Assembly: GCA_963920665.1 (NCBI GenBank)
Contig: OY987271.1
Coordinates: forward strand, 9,365,350-9,429,349
Length of the DNA stretch: 64,000 bases
Reading direction: 5' to 3'
Source: Straminergon stramineum
Taxonomy: Eukaryota; Streptophyta; Bryopsida; Hypnales; Calliergonaceae
Shown: piece by piece, positions 12,221 to 23,055 of the stretch
Layout: every line of letters begins with the position of its first letter
Position numbering within the stretch: the first letter of the stretch is position 1
Program-made: the position numbers and the translations under genes
The notes under the pieces: generated by a model
What the model was told of the DNA's origin: nothing
Seen by the model: only the letters and a program-made list of their open reading frames with translations
Databases searched by the model: none

Positions 12221-12609
12221 AAGCACCCCTTTTCCTCTCTCACCACCCTCATTTGTGTAATTGGGTCCATTGGGTCCAATTTATGTTGGAATTGTGACGT
12301 TTTAGCTACAAACCTTGCAAATGGTGTTTTTTGGGCACTTTTGGCCATCGTTGTTGTTTTCCCAAGCTTGTGAGGTCTTTGTGGGTCCTTTGCATCTTGA
12401 GTGTGTGTAGTAATAACTCTCCCAAGCTTGAGCCTAGAGCAACCCCCATATGATTGGTGATGCCGCTTTGAGGGGCCTTTAGTTCGAATCTTTTATGATA
12501 TTAACCCCGTATAGCTAAGCCTTTGAGTGTCGAAGGTCTCTTTTTATTCCCTAATACTAACTTGGTGTTCCTTGGAAGAATTCAAAAGAGGGTAAGTGTT
12601 AATGGGTCC

Positions 12610-12870
12610 TGTTGTGACTGCAAAGCTTTGAACCCCCTGGGGGTGAAAAGTCTTAGCGGTGTGTTAAAAGAAGGAACTATAGTGAAGCTTTAAACCCCCT
12701 AGGGATGAAAAGTCTTAGTGGTGTGTTAAAAGAGGAAACCATGGCAAAGCTTTGAATCCCCTTTTGGGTGAAAAGTCTTAGCGGTATTGTAGTGTGTTAA
12801 AAGAATGAAACATGGTGAAGCTTAGAACCCCCTTGGAATGAAAAGTCTTAGCAAAGTGTTAAAACCATCC
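12610..12870 (+). repeat. Four tandem ~63-bp units
   Basis: Units share GAAGCTTTGAACCCCC, then GGATGAAAAGTCTTAG, then GTGTGTTAAAAGA. They correspond to the shorter array at 690-850 on the other copy. Confidence 0.75.
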
Positions 12871-13399
12871 CATAGGAGAACCGTGAGACCCCGTGGTCCC
12901 TCTCCCCACAAGATTTAGTTCCCAAAACACATTGGGAACAAACCAAGATTTAGGCCCCCCAAAGTAGGAATTAGAGGTCAAAATGAGCGTAACAGGTAAC
13001 CAATGAGAAATAGAGTGAGGCCCTCACCTCCATAAGCCTAGTCCACCATCTACTAGGATAAACATGACCCTCCAATCTCCTTTTAGAACTTAGCATAAAA
13101 AAGAAGATAACACCCAATATCCCAGACCAACATCCTAGTACCTCGATACTCGGGAGGGAGACCAAAGTTGGGTACCACTGGACGGGTCAATGGGTTAGGG
13201 CCGAGCACCAAGCGGGTTATAGCAATTGCCGGGCAGGGCCATCGGGTCTAGGCTTGTAGTAATTGGGTCGACCAAATTGGGTTCACAACAACCAAAGGCC
13301 AAGGGTTGGGGTCATGATAACTGGGTTTTGGGGTTGGATTTATAGTAACTAGGGTTTCAAGATTGGGTTTATAGTAATTTGGAAGGATGAAAAGGGTCC

Positions 13400-14987
13400 A
13401 GTAGGGGGAAGGAGGAAGGCTAGTAGTTGTGAAAGAAACTAGCCACCTGTAGGGATTCGAAAGGGAAAGAGGTGGGAAAGGAGTGTGGCCGTTGTAATAA
13501 CACACTAATTGGAGTGGAGAGTCCAATGCCCCATCTCCTACAATCAGCACGAGGGCAAAGAAGACAAACAAAGTAGAGATGGCGGGAGGTTGGAAGAATG
13601 AGAGAATGACAAGGGGGAAGACAATTTGAAGGAAGGGAGTGAAAGTAGATAAGGTAGGGGTGAAATCTCCAAGACTTACTTAAGCCCTTAGATTAAAATT
13701 AGGTGATCACCATGAGATGAAGTGTGAGACATAGGACATAAGATGTAAGAGGTAGTTCAACCTTAGAGGATGGTATGACGTGTCCTTAAGATTAGTCTAG
13801 TAGGGTAGGAATGAGGGTAGTTGGGTCACCTTAGTACATAGGAGGAATAGAGTGGAAAGAAAAGAAGAGAGAAGGAAAGAAATAGGACAAAGCCAACGAA
13901 TAAACTCTTGATTGTATTAAATTATTTTATGATTAGAACGGTGGTTCATTATACCACGGAACGGGAGTTAATGGCAGAGGAGGGAGAGCTTCTGGTGGAT
14001 GTGGTCAATGATTCGAGCTCCAAGGTATGAGGCAAACCCTTCCTAATTCTTCCAAGGTCCCTTATTAGTGATTAACAACTTTGGCTGAGACCCATCGCTA
14101 GGTCAAACCCTTCACCCTTAGGGATATAGGTTAGGTCGTTTCTTAGGGTAGAAATTTAAAGAGGAAAAACATAGCTTTTCAAAACCCTAATGCATGCCCA
14201 AATTAGGTAGAAAACAAAGAAACTATCGCTAGATGAAGGTTACGATCGATTTGGATAAAGAATAGTTAAACCTAGGGATTGACAGTGAATGAAGGAGATT
14301 AGGAGGAGGCTACTAATTAGGGTCCACGGCCAAAGAAAAAATTTAATTTCAAATTATAGGTTAGGAAAAATTAGCAAATGAAGTTTAGGTAAGGCTTGGA
14401 TGAGAATTTTGTGGGAATCCGCAATTAAGGCCAAACTCTAGATCTAGGTAGGAGAAAGTCTTTTGACCCATCCCTAAAGTTTTGAACCTTTTTGAATTGG
14501 GTAACTAGGCTCAATCAATGGATGAAGTTTGAGGAACCAAGTAGCGGTCAAATTTCATCCACTCATGACTTTGGCTAGAAAGGTCGGATAGGGTCGAGTT
14601 TTAGGTTTTTAGAAATGGAACAAGATGAACTAGAGGTTTCTTAGGTTAGTTTTTCCCTAGATTAGGTTCCATCCAGATCATACAACAAGCCATCCATTTG
14701 GTCGGCCAAACCATTGGGAGTAGATTAAGCGAATCTTGCAAATTTGGGGTCACTTAGTCACTTAGTAAAAAGATCCATTGCTTGGAAGGCACAATGGACC
14801 ACACTTAGACACCCATAGGTAGGAGTCACTTAGCCGAAATCCAGAACCTAGTTGTGTTTGCAAATTACCAAGGGTGGGTAATTTGGCACTTATACCAACT
14901 ACATCGACCTCTTGTCCATGTCGAAACGTTCAGATACACTCCATGGCAACACTTGTGGAGATTCAATATTCAACTTAGCTATCTAAA
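13400..14987. other. Repeat-derived sequence, no gene seen
   Basis: Continues beyond the part of the repeat that can be compared with the left copy, so this may still be the same element. No coding region is supported. Confidence 0.4.
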
Positions 14988-15116
14988 CACTACAAGAAAA
15001 CAGTGTTTGAATTAACAGAAAAATGTCTAAAATGACAAAAAATTGACAGAAACTGTTCAAATCATCCCCTCTAAATTGAATTGAAATGTCCAAATTGACA
15101 CTACTCCCTTGTAGTG
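14988..15116. mobile_element. Mini CACTA (EnSpm-like) element, 129 bp
   Basis: Begins CACTACAAGAAAAC and ends CCCTTGTAGTG, so CACTACAAG is an exact 9-bp terminal inverted repeat. CACTACAAGAAAA is the classic plant CACTA terminus. The interior has repeated TGACA/TGTC words, like subterminal repeats. The 3-bp flanks (AAA and AGA) do not match exactly. Non-autonomous. Confidence 0.65.
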
Positions 15117-15785
15117 AGATAGCATAAACCTTAAACTTTCAAGAAAGGTGTAGTTGAAAGAGGAGTATAGAATAGACAAGTCATGGAAGATGGCATGTTG
15201 TCATGAAAAAGAGAGAATTATGCACCAGTGGAAGAGATTAGGGTTCATAGCCGGTTCTAGGGCTAGGGCCAAGTTGAAGGTCGACACCAAGATCCTCAGC
15301 CTAGTTTGGGATATTCCAACCCTAAATTTTGCTCTTAGGTCCTTTGAGCCACAAATTTGGCATGTACATACTAGGACTGAATCTTGAGGATGATGATTAT
15401 TATGCTCGTGATTTACATGTATTTGGTTGGTAGGCCTTTGAACATAAATGCATTATCTCTTAGAGTGCCATCTTTGCAATTTAAAATTCCATTAGAATCT
15501 TTTTTAATAGATTCTTAGTTTCTTAGCTTTGAAGGCATGTAATCTTTCAATGATATTTTTGTCCACTTTGGTTATGTCCTTATAAGTTTTGCCAAACACA
15601 ATGGTTTCTTAATATCATCTTGATTATAAATGCTTGTTGTTCAACCATTTCAATCAAGTTAACCCATATGTATTATATTGACAATGACAATTTCTTTCTA
15701 TTGTCATTTATAATTTATTGTCGATATTTGGCATTCCTTTACTCAATTTCTTGTTCTTCCTATTTTACTCTTTCACATGGTTGTG
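15117..15785. other. No supported gene
   Basis: AT-rich spacer between the mini CACTA element and the Tc1-type transposon. One 77-codon frame at 15154-15387 has no recognisable motif. Confidence 0.4.
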
Positions 15786-15789
15786 CAGT

Positions 15790-16378
15790 GGGGTACCAAT
15801 CAAAATGTCGTTTTCGAATTCGCAGTGAGAAAATTTTCAGTACTGCCAACTTTGAAAGCCTCCCGAGAGCTCAAAAATTGGTATTTTACCACAAAATTTT
15901 TACCAAAGCATTATCTTTAAGTTAATTATATGTATGACAAATTTCAAGGCCAAAAAATTCACCGAAAAAAATTTATTCAAAATCTACCAATATTGGTAGC
16001 TGTGGAAATTTTTTCACTGCTGCCAACTTTGACAGCCTCCCAAAGATTGAATTATTTTTCTTTTGCCATGAAATTCTTGGAAAAAAACACTCTTTATGTT
16101 CATAACATATGATAAAAATTTCAAGGCCAAAAGATTAATACAAAAAAAGATATTAACAATCTACCAACATGTGTCGTTTTGAGAAACAATTGTAAAAACC
16201 GTTTCACTACTTCAACTTTGACACCCTCCCAAGGGCTGAAAAATTGCTTATTTCCTATGAAATTTTTCCACAAATTTATTTCTATGTTAATAACATTTGT
16301 GAAAAGTTTCAAAGCCAAAAAATTTACACAAAAAAAATATTTACAATCTACCAATGTGTGTAGTTGTGAGATACCTTT
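15790..16378 (-). repeat. Left subterminal array: three ~180-bp units
   Basis: Unit borders, marked by the reverse form of GTTGGTAGATT, fall near 15990, 16168 and 16355. Each unit has conserved words (CTACCAA, TGACA[CG]CCTCCCAA, AAATTTCAAGGCCAAA in this strand's reading). The array is the inverse of the right arm, and the outer unit keeps near identity with the outer right unit. Confidence 0.85.
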
Positions 16379-16679
16379 TATTAAAGACATTGAAATTGTT
16401 GAAGTATGTTAGACAATCATGCTTCTAGATTGAAATTCTCTAGATGATGCAATTGCTAATCATAAATGCTTCTCAAAAAAATCAAGGATAGCCAAATTTA
16501 GTTGTGTGCACTTGTCACATCTCAAAGACTGCACTTGTTTAAAAATTGGAGACCATACATGCATGAAGAAGCTTTTTCCTCTCAATAAGAATGCTTGCAT
16601 TTACAATAGAGCATTGTAGGAGGTGGGATGTGGGATGATGAGAGAAGCAACTAATGGGTGATTATTTTCTAAGCACACG

Positions 16680-17040
16680 ATTGAAACTTTGTGAACATGA
16701 GTGATTGAGTGCATGAAAGATGAGTTAACTGAGTAAGTCTAGGCTATGTGATAACTGAGTAGATGAGGCATGGGATGAGTGTCTGAGGATATATGGAGGT
16801 ATGTGAGATTTTCTTTAAGAATGAGTGAGGTTATAACTTACATGTGGTGACTAGTGAGGTCTGGTGAATGAGTGAAGGCTATGAGGCAAGATGATGGTGA
16901 GTGATTGAGGGTATGTGAGATTTTTTTCTAATGACTGAGTGAGGTTATATATGTGCTCAGTGAGTGAGGTTATATATGTACTCAGTGAGTGAGGCTGGAT
17001 TATGGTGATTAAGTGAAGGCTAGATCATGGTCACTGAGTG
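16680..17040 (+). repeat. GAGTGAG-rich simple repeat upstream of the transposase
   Basis: Many TGAGTGAGG words. The clearest part is a direct repeat of TGAGTGAGGTTATATATGT (about 16936 and 16967). It fills the space between the left arm and the transposase ATG and contains possible TATA-like TTATATATG words, so the promoter could lie here. Confidence 0.6.
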
Positions 17041-18048
17041 ATGACTATTTCAGATGAAACTCGTGCTCACATAGTAGGTTTCAGTGAGGTAGGGAAGACA
17101 AGAGTTGACATTGCAGCTATTGTTGAAGTCCATGTTAGAACAATTCAAAGGGTAGTGAAGAAATTTCGAGAAGATGGAACCTATAAGTGCAAACCTTGTG
17201 GTGGAAGTCATGCTAAAAAGCTTAGTGATAGAGATGTCCGTGCTATTATATGTGTCTCAAAAACTCATCGTCGCTCGACACTCTTTGAGATCACTAATAT
17301 ATGTTCTACTCAAGTGTCTAGATCGACTATTCAAAGGGCCTTACATGAGAGTAGCATTTTCAGTCAAATTGTTGTTAAAAAACCTTTTTTGACACATCAT
17401 CACATGTCTCAACGATTGGCATTTGCTCAAAAGTATTGTGGGTAGACTATAAAAGAATGGGAGAGAGTTGTTTGGATAGATGAGTCTACCTTTGAAGTTG
17501 GAAAAAATTCTAGACAAGTTCATGTTTGGAGAAATGCATATGAGCGCTATTCATCAAGTTGTATAGTTTCAACTTTTAAGAGTGGGAGAACTTCTTTGAT
17601 GATTTGGGGTGCATTTGCTGGAGGGCAAAAGTCACAACTTGTTTTTATGCCCAAAGATAAACGTTTTGCTAAGGATTTTGTTGAAGTGGTCTACAATGTC
17701 AAGTTGCTTCATTTTATGAGTAGAGTGCCATAGGGATTGCTCATGGAAGATGGCGCACCTGTCCATCGTAGCAAAGAATGTGAAGAATGGAGACAAACAC
17801 ACCTTTTGGAGAAGCTCAATTGGCCTGCAAATTCTCCTGATCTCAATCCAATTGAGAACCTTTAGAAGATTTTAAAAGATGCTGTGCAACGTGGCCCAAT
17901 ATGTCCAAGAAATTTAGATGACTTGAAGGTAGCTATTGAAAGAGAGTGGAGGTTAATTAATGGTACAAAGCTCCTTCAACTATGTCATTCTATGCCCTCT
18001 AGGTTACAAGTAGTGATTGAGGCAAATGGAGGACATACACGTTGGTAG
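17041..18048 (+). pseudogene. Tc1-type transposase with three in-frame TAG stops
   Basis: One frame from ATG 17041 to TAG 18046-18048 gives 335 residues, normal for Tc1 transposases. The N-terminal third holds paired helix-turn-helix DNA-binding regions (ADIAAIVEVHVRTIQRV-like, residues ~1-105). The catalytic triad is visible: D147 in WIDEST, D237 in MEDGAPVH, and E272 in NSPDLNPIEN, with 34 residues between D237 and E272 (DD34E). Stops at 17443 (after YCG), 17731 (after RVP) and 17863 (after PIENL, where the family has Trp) are all TAG, and there is no frameshift. The final TGG-TAG is also the start of the first right-arm repeat unit, so the ORF ends inside the array. The protein would bind the arms and cut and paste the element. 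Confidence 0.9.
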
Positions 18049-18960
18049 ATTGTAAATATTTTTTTTTGTATAAATTTTTTGACCTTGAAATTCGGCATGA
18101 ATGTTGTTATAATAAAGAGCATGTTGTGCCAAAAATTTCATGGTAAATAGACAATTTCTCTACTGTTGGGAGGGTATCAAAGTTGGTAGCAATGAAATGG
18201 TTTCCCCCATTGTTTCCCACAACTACACATGTTGGTAGATTTTGGATTTCTTTTTTTGTGTAAATATTTTGACCTTCAAATTTGGCACACATGTTATTAG
18301 CATAGAGGGGATCTTGTGCAAAAACATTCATGGTAAAGAAGTAAAATTGCAACCCTTAGGAGGGTGTCAAAGTTGGAAGTAGTGAAATGGTTTTTCATAG
18401 CTACACATGTTGGTAGATTTTGAATTTTTTTTTTGTGTAAATTTTTTGGTTTTGAAACTTTTCACAAATGTTATTAACATAGAAATAACTTCGTGGAAAA
18501 ATTTCATAGGAAATAAGCAATTTTTCAGCCCTTGGGAGGGTGTCAAAGTTGAAGTAGTGAAACGGTTTTTACAATTGTTTCTCAAAACGACACATGTTGG
18601 TAGATTGTTAATATCTTTTTTTGTATTAATATTTTGGCCTTGAAATTTTTATCATATGTTATGAACATAAAGAGTGTTTTTTTCCAAGAATTTCATGGCA
18701 AAAGAAAAATAATTCAATCTTTGGGAGGCTGTCAAAGTTGGCAGCAGTGAAAAAATTTCCACAGCTACCAATGTTGGTAGATTTTGAATAACTTTTTTTC
18801 GGTGAATTTTTTGGCCTTGAAATTTGTCATACATATAATTAACTTAAAGATAATGCTTTGGTAAAAATTTTGTGGTAAAATACCAATTTTTGAGCTCTCG
18901 GGAGGCTTTCAAAGTTGGCAGTACTGAAAATTTTCTCACTGCGAATTCGAAAACGACATT
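18041..18960 (+). repeat. Right subterminal array: five ~180-bp units
   Basis: Units begin with GTTGGTAGATT at 18041, 18231, 18409, 18596 and 18773 (spacings 190, 178, 187, 177). Conserved blocks are a T-run with GTGTAAATTTTTTG, CTTGAAATTT, a GTTAT..ACATA core, AATTTCATGG, and CCTTGGGAGGGTGTCAAAG. These are likely repeated transposase-binding or terminal-structure units. Open frames here and at 16121-16390 are mirror images of each other caused by the inverted repeat, not genes. Confidence 0.9.
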
Positions 18961-18980
18961 TTGATTGGTACCCCACTGTA

Positions 18981-19895
18981 CAAGCTATATTTTCTTAAGT
19001 GCCTATGCTTATACTTTATTTTCGTTTAGGGTTCTATTGTAATTTTTTAAACATATATACTACAACATCAATGTTCCTATAACTTTGTAGAAATTCCTAT
19101 ATTTTGAAAATGTGGATTTCATATTTTCTATATATTTTCCTATCAATTATATGTCTTGTACTGTAAAACATTTTTTCCTTTAGTAAAGAAGATACCTAAC
19201 TTATTTGTCTCAAAATCTAATTTAAAGAAAGAGTAGCACCTACCGTCTTCAACTTTGAAGGACCTTTTGATACTGTCAATAGTTTTAACGTGTTGGGTCA
19301 TTTTCTCTCATACTTTCTACTTGAAATTATACATTTTCTATAAGTTGTGTTTGTTAATTATAAATAGTACTTACATTCTAATTTTTCCACTATTTTGTGT
19401 TGTATATGGAAATATAGCAAAACAATACGAAGAGTGCAAAGTTAACACCAATGCCCATAAATTAAAAAATTTAGAATTTGGAGGTCCTGATATGTAAACA
19501 GTTTTTGCTTAATTGCTTCCAACCGTTTTTTTAATTGGTATGAGAGAATACAACTACCTACAATTGTTGAACACATGAATTTCATGTTTTTTTGCCTTTC
19601 ATGAAATAAATTTTAAATATGTACAAGAATTTCAAATTTAGAAAAAATTCAATTCCTTTGTGATTTAATTATTAGTAATACATAAATATTTTTTTTGTCT
19701 AATATCTACTTGCAAAACTGAAGAGTATAAGAGAAAAAAGTATAGGTTTAGACTATTTTCAAGATTAATGACTCATGAATATATTTATTTGTACTATACC
19801 TTTCCAAAAGTATTGTTAAAATCGTCAATCAAAAAAATTTAAACATGAATCCTTTGAGTAAAAAAGAATGAAGCTAGAGATATAAAACTTTTGCT
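18981..19895. other. AT-rich spacer, no gene seen
   Basis: No domain-bearing open frame. An 80-codon hydrophobic frame at 19255-19497 is typical of random AT-rich sequence. Confidence 0.5.
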
Positions 19896-19899
19896 AACC

Positions 19900-19908
19900 C
19901 TATATAAA
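19900..19908 (+). promoter_or_regulatory. Candidate TATA box
   Basis: CCCTATATAAATTTAC on the plus strand, followed about 108 bp later by a telo-box tract. TATA plus a telo-box leader is a layout seen at plant translation-related promoters. No gene was found downstream, so this may be a promoter fragment. Confidence 0.4.
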
Positions 19909-20007
19909 TTTACTACGGGTTTGAAGTAACCTCTAAGCACACCCTCAATCTTTCTCAGAAAAAGTCCATTCATGAACCTACAAATCCTCGAAACCAGAAC
20001 CTTGAAT

Positions 20008-20034
20008 CCCTAAACCCTAAACCCTAAACCCTAG
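20008..20034 (+). repeat. Interstitial telomere-type tract (CCCTAAA)n
   Basis: Three full CCCTAAA units plus a partial one. In plants this is either a telo-box cluster in a leader or an interstitial telomere remnant. The TATA at 19900 favours the first reading. Confidence 0.8.
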
Positions 20035-20830
20035 ACCCCCAAACTATAACTATAATTGTTACTAAAAAAACTCAAACTCAAACTGTAAAAGGAAAGTTAC
20101 ACGTAATAGTGAAAAAGTAGCGTTGGATTCCATGGTTTTATAGTCCCAACATATTTCTTTTTTGAAAAAGATTTTGAGTTCCTACTGTAATGGCAAAAAG
20201 AATAGAATATACACATGAGACGAAAATAGTTTTTTTTTGGGTAACGACATAGTGGATTTTATAGTAAACAAACAATATTGACATCTAGCCACTAAAGAAT
20301 TCGATCTTCATTTCTTCACTTGCCGCTTCTTTTTTCCCACCAAGAAGTCGTCCACTTCTGTGGATGCCCAAGTTAGGGTATTCTTTCTCTCATTTTCGAT
20401 TTGTGTTTGCTCCTCTACGTGTGCTTTGGTCCTTTCAATTCAATTTTTTTCCCATCTTCTAAAGGTTTCTTGCACCATTCCCAATGGAATGTAGGTGTAA
20501 ACAATTGCATGAAGTTAGAGTTCATCGTTTTGAGTAAGGTGTTTTGGACAACTTTGTAGTCTGTATTGAGATTTCTAGTCAATCGATTCCAGGTTTTCAT
20601 TTCTAGAAGAGAGTAATCTATCACAATCAATTGTTTGTTTGTTGTTTCGTTGTGATGTATGTCGATGTTGTTTTCCATTGAATCGTCGATTGTTGGAATT
20701 TGTGTATCATTGTTCCAGTTTTCGGATTTGAAACTGAAGTGAGTAGTGTGGTTTTTTCATACTCCCGATTTCGTCACTAGAAAACCTGGACACAATGAAG
20801 TAATCTTAAGAATTCTAGATATTTCGGGAT
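20035..20830. other. No gene seen after the promoter-like segment
   Basis: No coding region in the plus-strand direction expected from the TATA and telo-box. An 87-codon minus-strand frame (20678-20415) has no known motif. Confidence 0.4.
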
Positions 20831-20831
20831 C

Positions 20832-21608
20832 TTTTAGGTCGAGTTGGCCCAAATGACCACATTAGAATGATTCAATTCATGGATACAATTCAGGTCAGGT
20901 CAACCTAAAACTAACGAAGACACAAATGGCTACATTGACCTTAGTTTCATTTGGAGTTGATAGATATGGTGTTTCCTATTTATTATTCAGATGTCCATTT
21001 TGACATTGTGCAGATCAAGTCGAGTTGACCTAAATAGCTTTATCGATTTAATTGATTTCATTGAATTTTTGGGTACTGCAAATAATGAGAATCTTAATGT
21101 CTCAAGGGGACAGAGTCCTCAGAAACTAAGGGTGCTCTTTTAGGTTGAACCAACCTAAATTGCCCATCACTTGTAACCAAAGAACAAAACCATTTTAAAA
21201 TTGAATCATTGAGGATATATCACAAATGTGTTAATCATGTTATTAATGAAGACTGTTTTTAAATACTTTTTAAAATTTACAATGATAATTCCTTGATGCC
21301 ATTTAGGTCGATTTGACCTAAATGACCACATGCAATATAAGAATGCAGTACAAGTCAATTCATCCTAAAACGGATGCAGACACATTGGCGACTTTAACTT
21401 CAATTCCACCTGGAGTTTATAAATATGATCTACTCAATTTCTTATTTGGATCTCCATTCTAACATTGTGCAGATTAGGTCGAGTCGACCTAACCAGATTT
21501 ATCGATTTCTCTAACTTGAAAGTTCTAAATATACCTTGAAGACTTCCATTCTTAAACCTTTTTAAGTACTTTTCAATGTTTCCTATTTAGGTTGACTCGA
21601 CCTAAATA
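20832..21608. repeat. Cluster of eight AGGTCGA-type palindromes in two direct copies
   Basis: Palindromes based on TTTAGGTCGA/TCGACCTAAA occur near 20832-20853, 20891-20910, 21011-21035, 21138-21160, 21302-21322, 21351-21370, 21471-21494 and 21584-21608. Positions 1-4 and 5-8 keep the same spacing and flanking words (e.g. ACATTGTGCAGAT before the third and seventh), so the segment is a direct duplication with a ~465-bp period. The dyads resist drift better than the spacers. They could be protein-binding operators, hairpins, or subterminal repeats of a TE. Function unknown. Confidence 0.75.
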
Positions 21609-22222
21609 TGGTCAAGTTGAATACCTTATACTTTACTTTTCATTTGAGAGCATTCATGTATAACTGGGTACCACATTGTTCTTATGGACAGATATAGGTA
21701 AAATGAGTTCCAAGGTCGTCCCCTTTGACAGTATTGTCTAGTCTAATGAAGACGTACAAGGGCAAGACAAAATAGAGGTTCACAGTCTAGAGTGCGAAGG
21801 ATTTCCAAGACGGTGCTGGATTACAAGTGATGTTACTCTATACAACAATGCGGGCACTCTTGTTGGTGAAGGCATTTGCCACAGTATAAACTTGGATCTA
21901 GTCCTTGGTGCCGATGTCATATTGTAAATGTGTTCATTATGTGAAAATGCATAATTGTTTGTTAAATTGGAGGGTTTTTTTTTGTAGAGTTTCAAGAAAC
22001 AAATGGGGTTATACTCCACTTGAACTCTTTTTTTTTACCTCTATTTGACAAACACTTAGTTCTTTGAATTTTATAATAGAAGATATTTTAATATGTTAGT
22101 TAGTTAGGTTGAAGTTGTAAAAACAAAAGGTAAAACTTGTTTTACCTTTTTCCTTATTTTTATTTTTAATGGATTAGAAATCCACATAGATGATATGGAT
22201 AGACTTATCGAGAATAGGAAGT

Positions 22223-22268
22223 GGCCCATGTGGGTATTATGGCCCATGTGGGTATTATGGCCCATGTG
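22223..22268 (+). repeat. 18-bp tandem repeat, 2.5 copies
   Basis: GGCCCATGTGGGTATTAT repeated exactly, then a partial copy. The exactness points to recent slippage within the arm. Confidence 0.9.
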
Positions 22269-22430
22269 ACATCTTAGTGGCCAAAATCCACTAACTTAAG
22301 TGGTGGGCATGGAGGTTGAGGTGGCAGATGAAGTTGAGGATGATCTTCTTCCTCCTTGTTTTGCTTAGGGAAGCCGTCACTTTGGGAGGGGAGGGCACTT
22401 TATACATGGAGAGTTTGGTAATGAATTTTT

Positions 22431-23055
22431 GAGAGCTTGTGTATCTTGTTTTTGTGTTTCCAAAAAGCTATCACTCATGAAATTTGGAATTAGTATGTGT
22501 AAGTTATGAGTTTGGGAGTGAAGTGTTGTGAAGCTGCCTCAAACTTTCAAGAGAGTGAGCTTTGAAAGGCTATGAAATGTGGACAGTACTTTTTGTTTGA
22601 GTGAAACTTGGGGAGCTTGTAGATATTCATGTTAGCTTTCCAAAATGGGTTTATTTTCTTGATTTGGAGGTAGTATGAGAAAGTTATGGATTTGAGAGTG
22701 AAAGGGTGAAGGGATACTTTCGGGTTTCCAAGTGAGTGAGTTTTGAAAGGCTATGAAATGTGGAAAGTATTTTGTATTTAAGTGAAACTTAGAGAGCTTG
22801 TAGATGTTCATGTTAACTTTCCAAAATGGGTTTATTTTCTTAATTTGGAGGTAATATGTGAAAGTTATGGGCTTGAGAGTGAAGTGTAGGTGAGCTGCCT
22901 TTGAGTTGGGAAGGGTGAACTTTGACCGACCATAAAAATCGGAAAGTATCTTAGTTTTGAGTGAATTTTGGAGAGTTTGTAGAAATTTTTGTTAGCTTTT
23001 CAGAGGCATATCACACTCTTAGTTTGGAGTTGTATAGCGAATGTGGCACTCAATA
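22431..23055 (+). repeat. Tandem array, ~181-bp unit, four copies
   Basis: Units begin GAGAGCTTGTAGAT-like at 22431, 22612, 22793 and 22973 (spacing 180-181). Conserved blocks include TTAGCTTTCCAAAATGGG, AAAGTTATGG, AGGCTATGAAATGTGG and AGTGAAACTTGG. The same periodic pattern, inverted and more diverged, is in the right arm. Confidence 0.85.

Larger units (their letters stand above)
10955..13400 (+). repeat. Right copy of the large inverted repeat pair
   Basis: Reverse-complement counterpart of 1-2630. Aligned landmarks are the AT-rich start at 10975-11050, the AATAGCGGAACCCTA segment near 11320 (left near 2240), a TATA at 12211, a tandem array at 12610-12870, and the GATATTGGG-type stretch near 13105 (left 465). 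The two copies are clearly diverged by substitutions and indels. Orientation is opposite, so they are not the two LTRs of one ordinary retrotransposon. They are either separate insertions or the arms of a larger inverted-repeat structure. No protein domain is seen. Confidence 0.7.
15786..18978 (+). mobile_element. Tc1/mariner-superfamily transposon (DD34E, Tc1 type), complete ends
   Basis: The left end starts CAGTGGGGTACCAATC (15786) and the right end finishes with its reverse complement (18978), giving near-identical termini. TA follows on the right (18979-18980) and TG precedes on the left, consistent with a TA target duplication with one change. Inverted arms of ~590 bp are made of tandem ~180-bp units (three left, five right) facing inward around one transposase ORF. 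Total length is 3,193 bp, long for Tc1 elements because of the arrays. The transposase has three in-frame stops, so the copy is not autonomous. Confidence 0.9.
21905..23055 (+). repeat. Left inverted arm of the DUF7869 element
   Basis: The outer part includes the GTTGAAGTTGTAAAAACAAA segment near 22108 and a palindrome-like AAACTTGTTTTACC. The inner part is the ~181-bp tandem array. Reverse homology to 28450-29495 is clear though diverged. Confidence 0.7.

Noticed and set aside
1..13400. Reading the two >2.4-kb repeat copies as the LTRs of one retrotransposon
   Set aside because: They are in opposite orientation, whereas LTRs of one element are direct repeats, and no pol-type coding lies between them.
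16121..16390. Open frame nearly identical in translation to one at 18407-18643
   Set aside because: The two lie in opposite arms of the Tc1-type element; the match comes from the inverted repeat, not from protein conservation.
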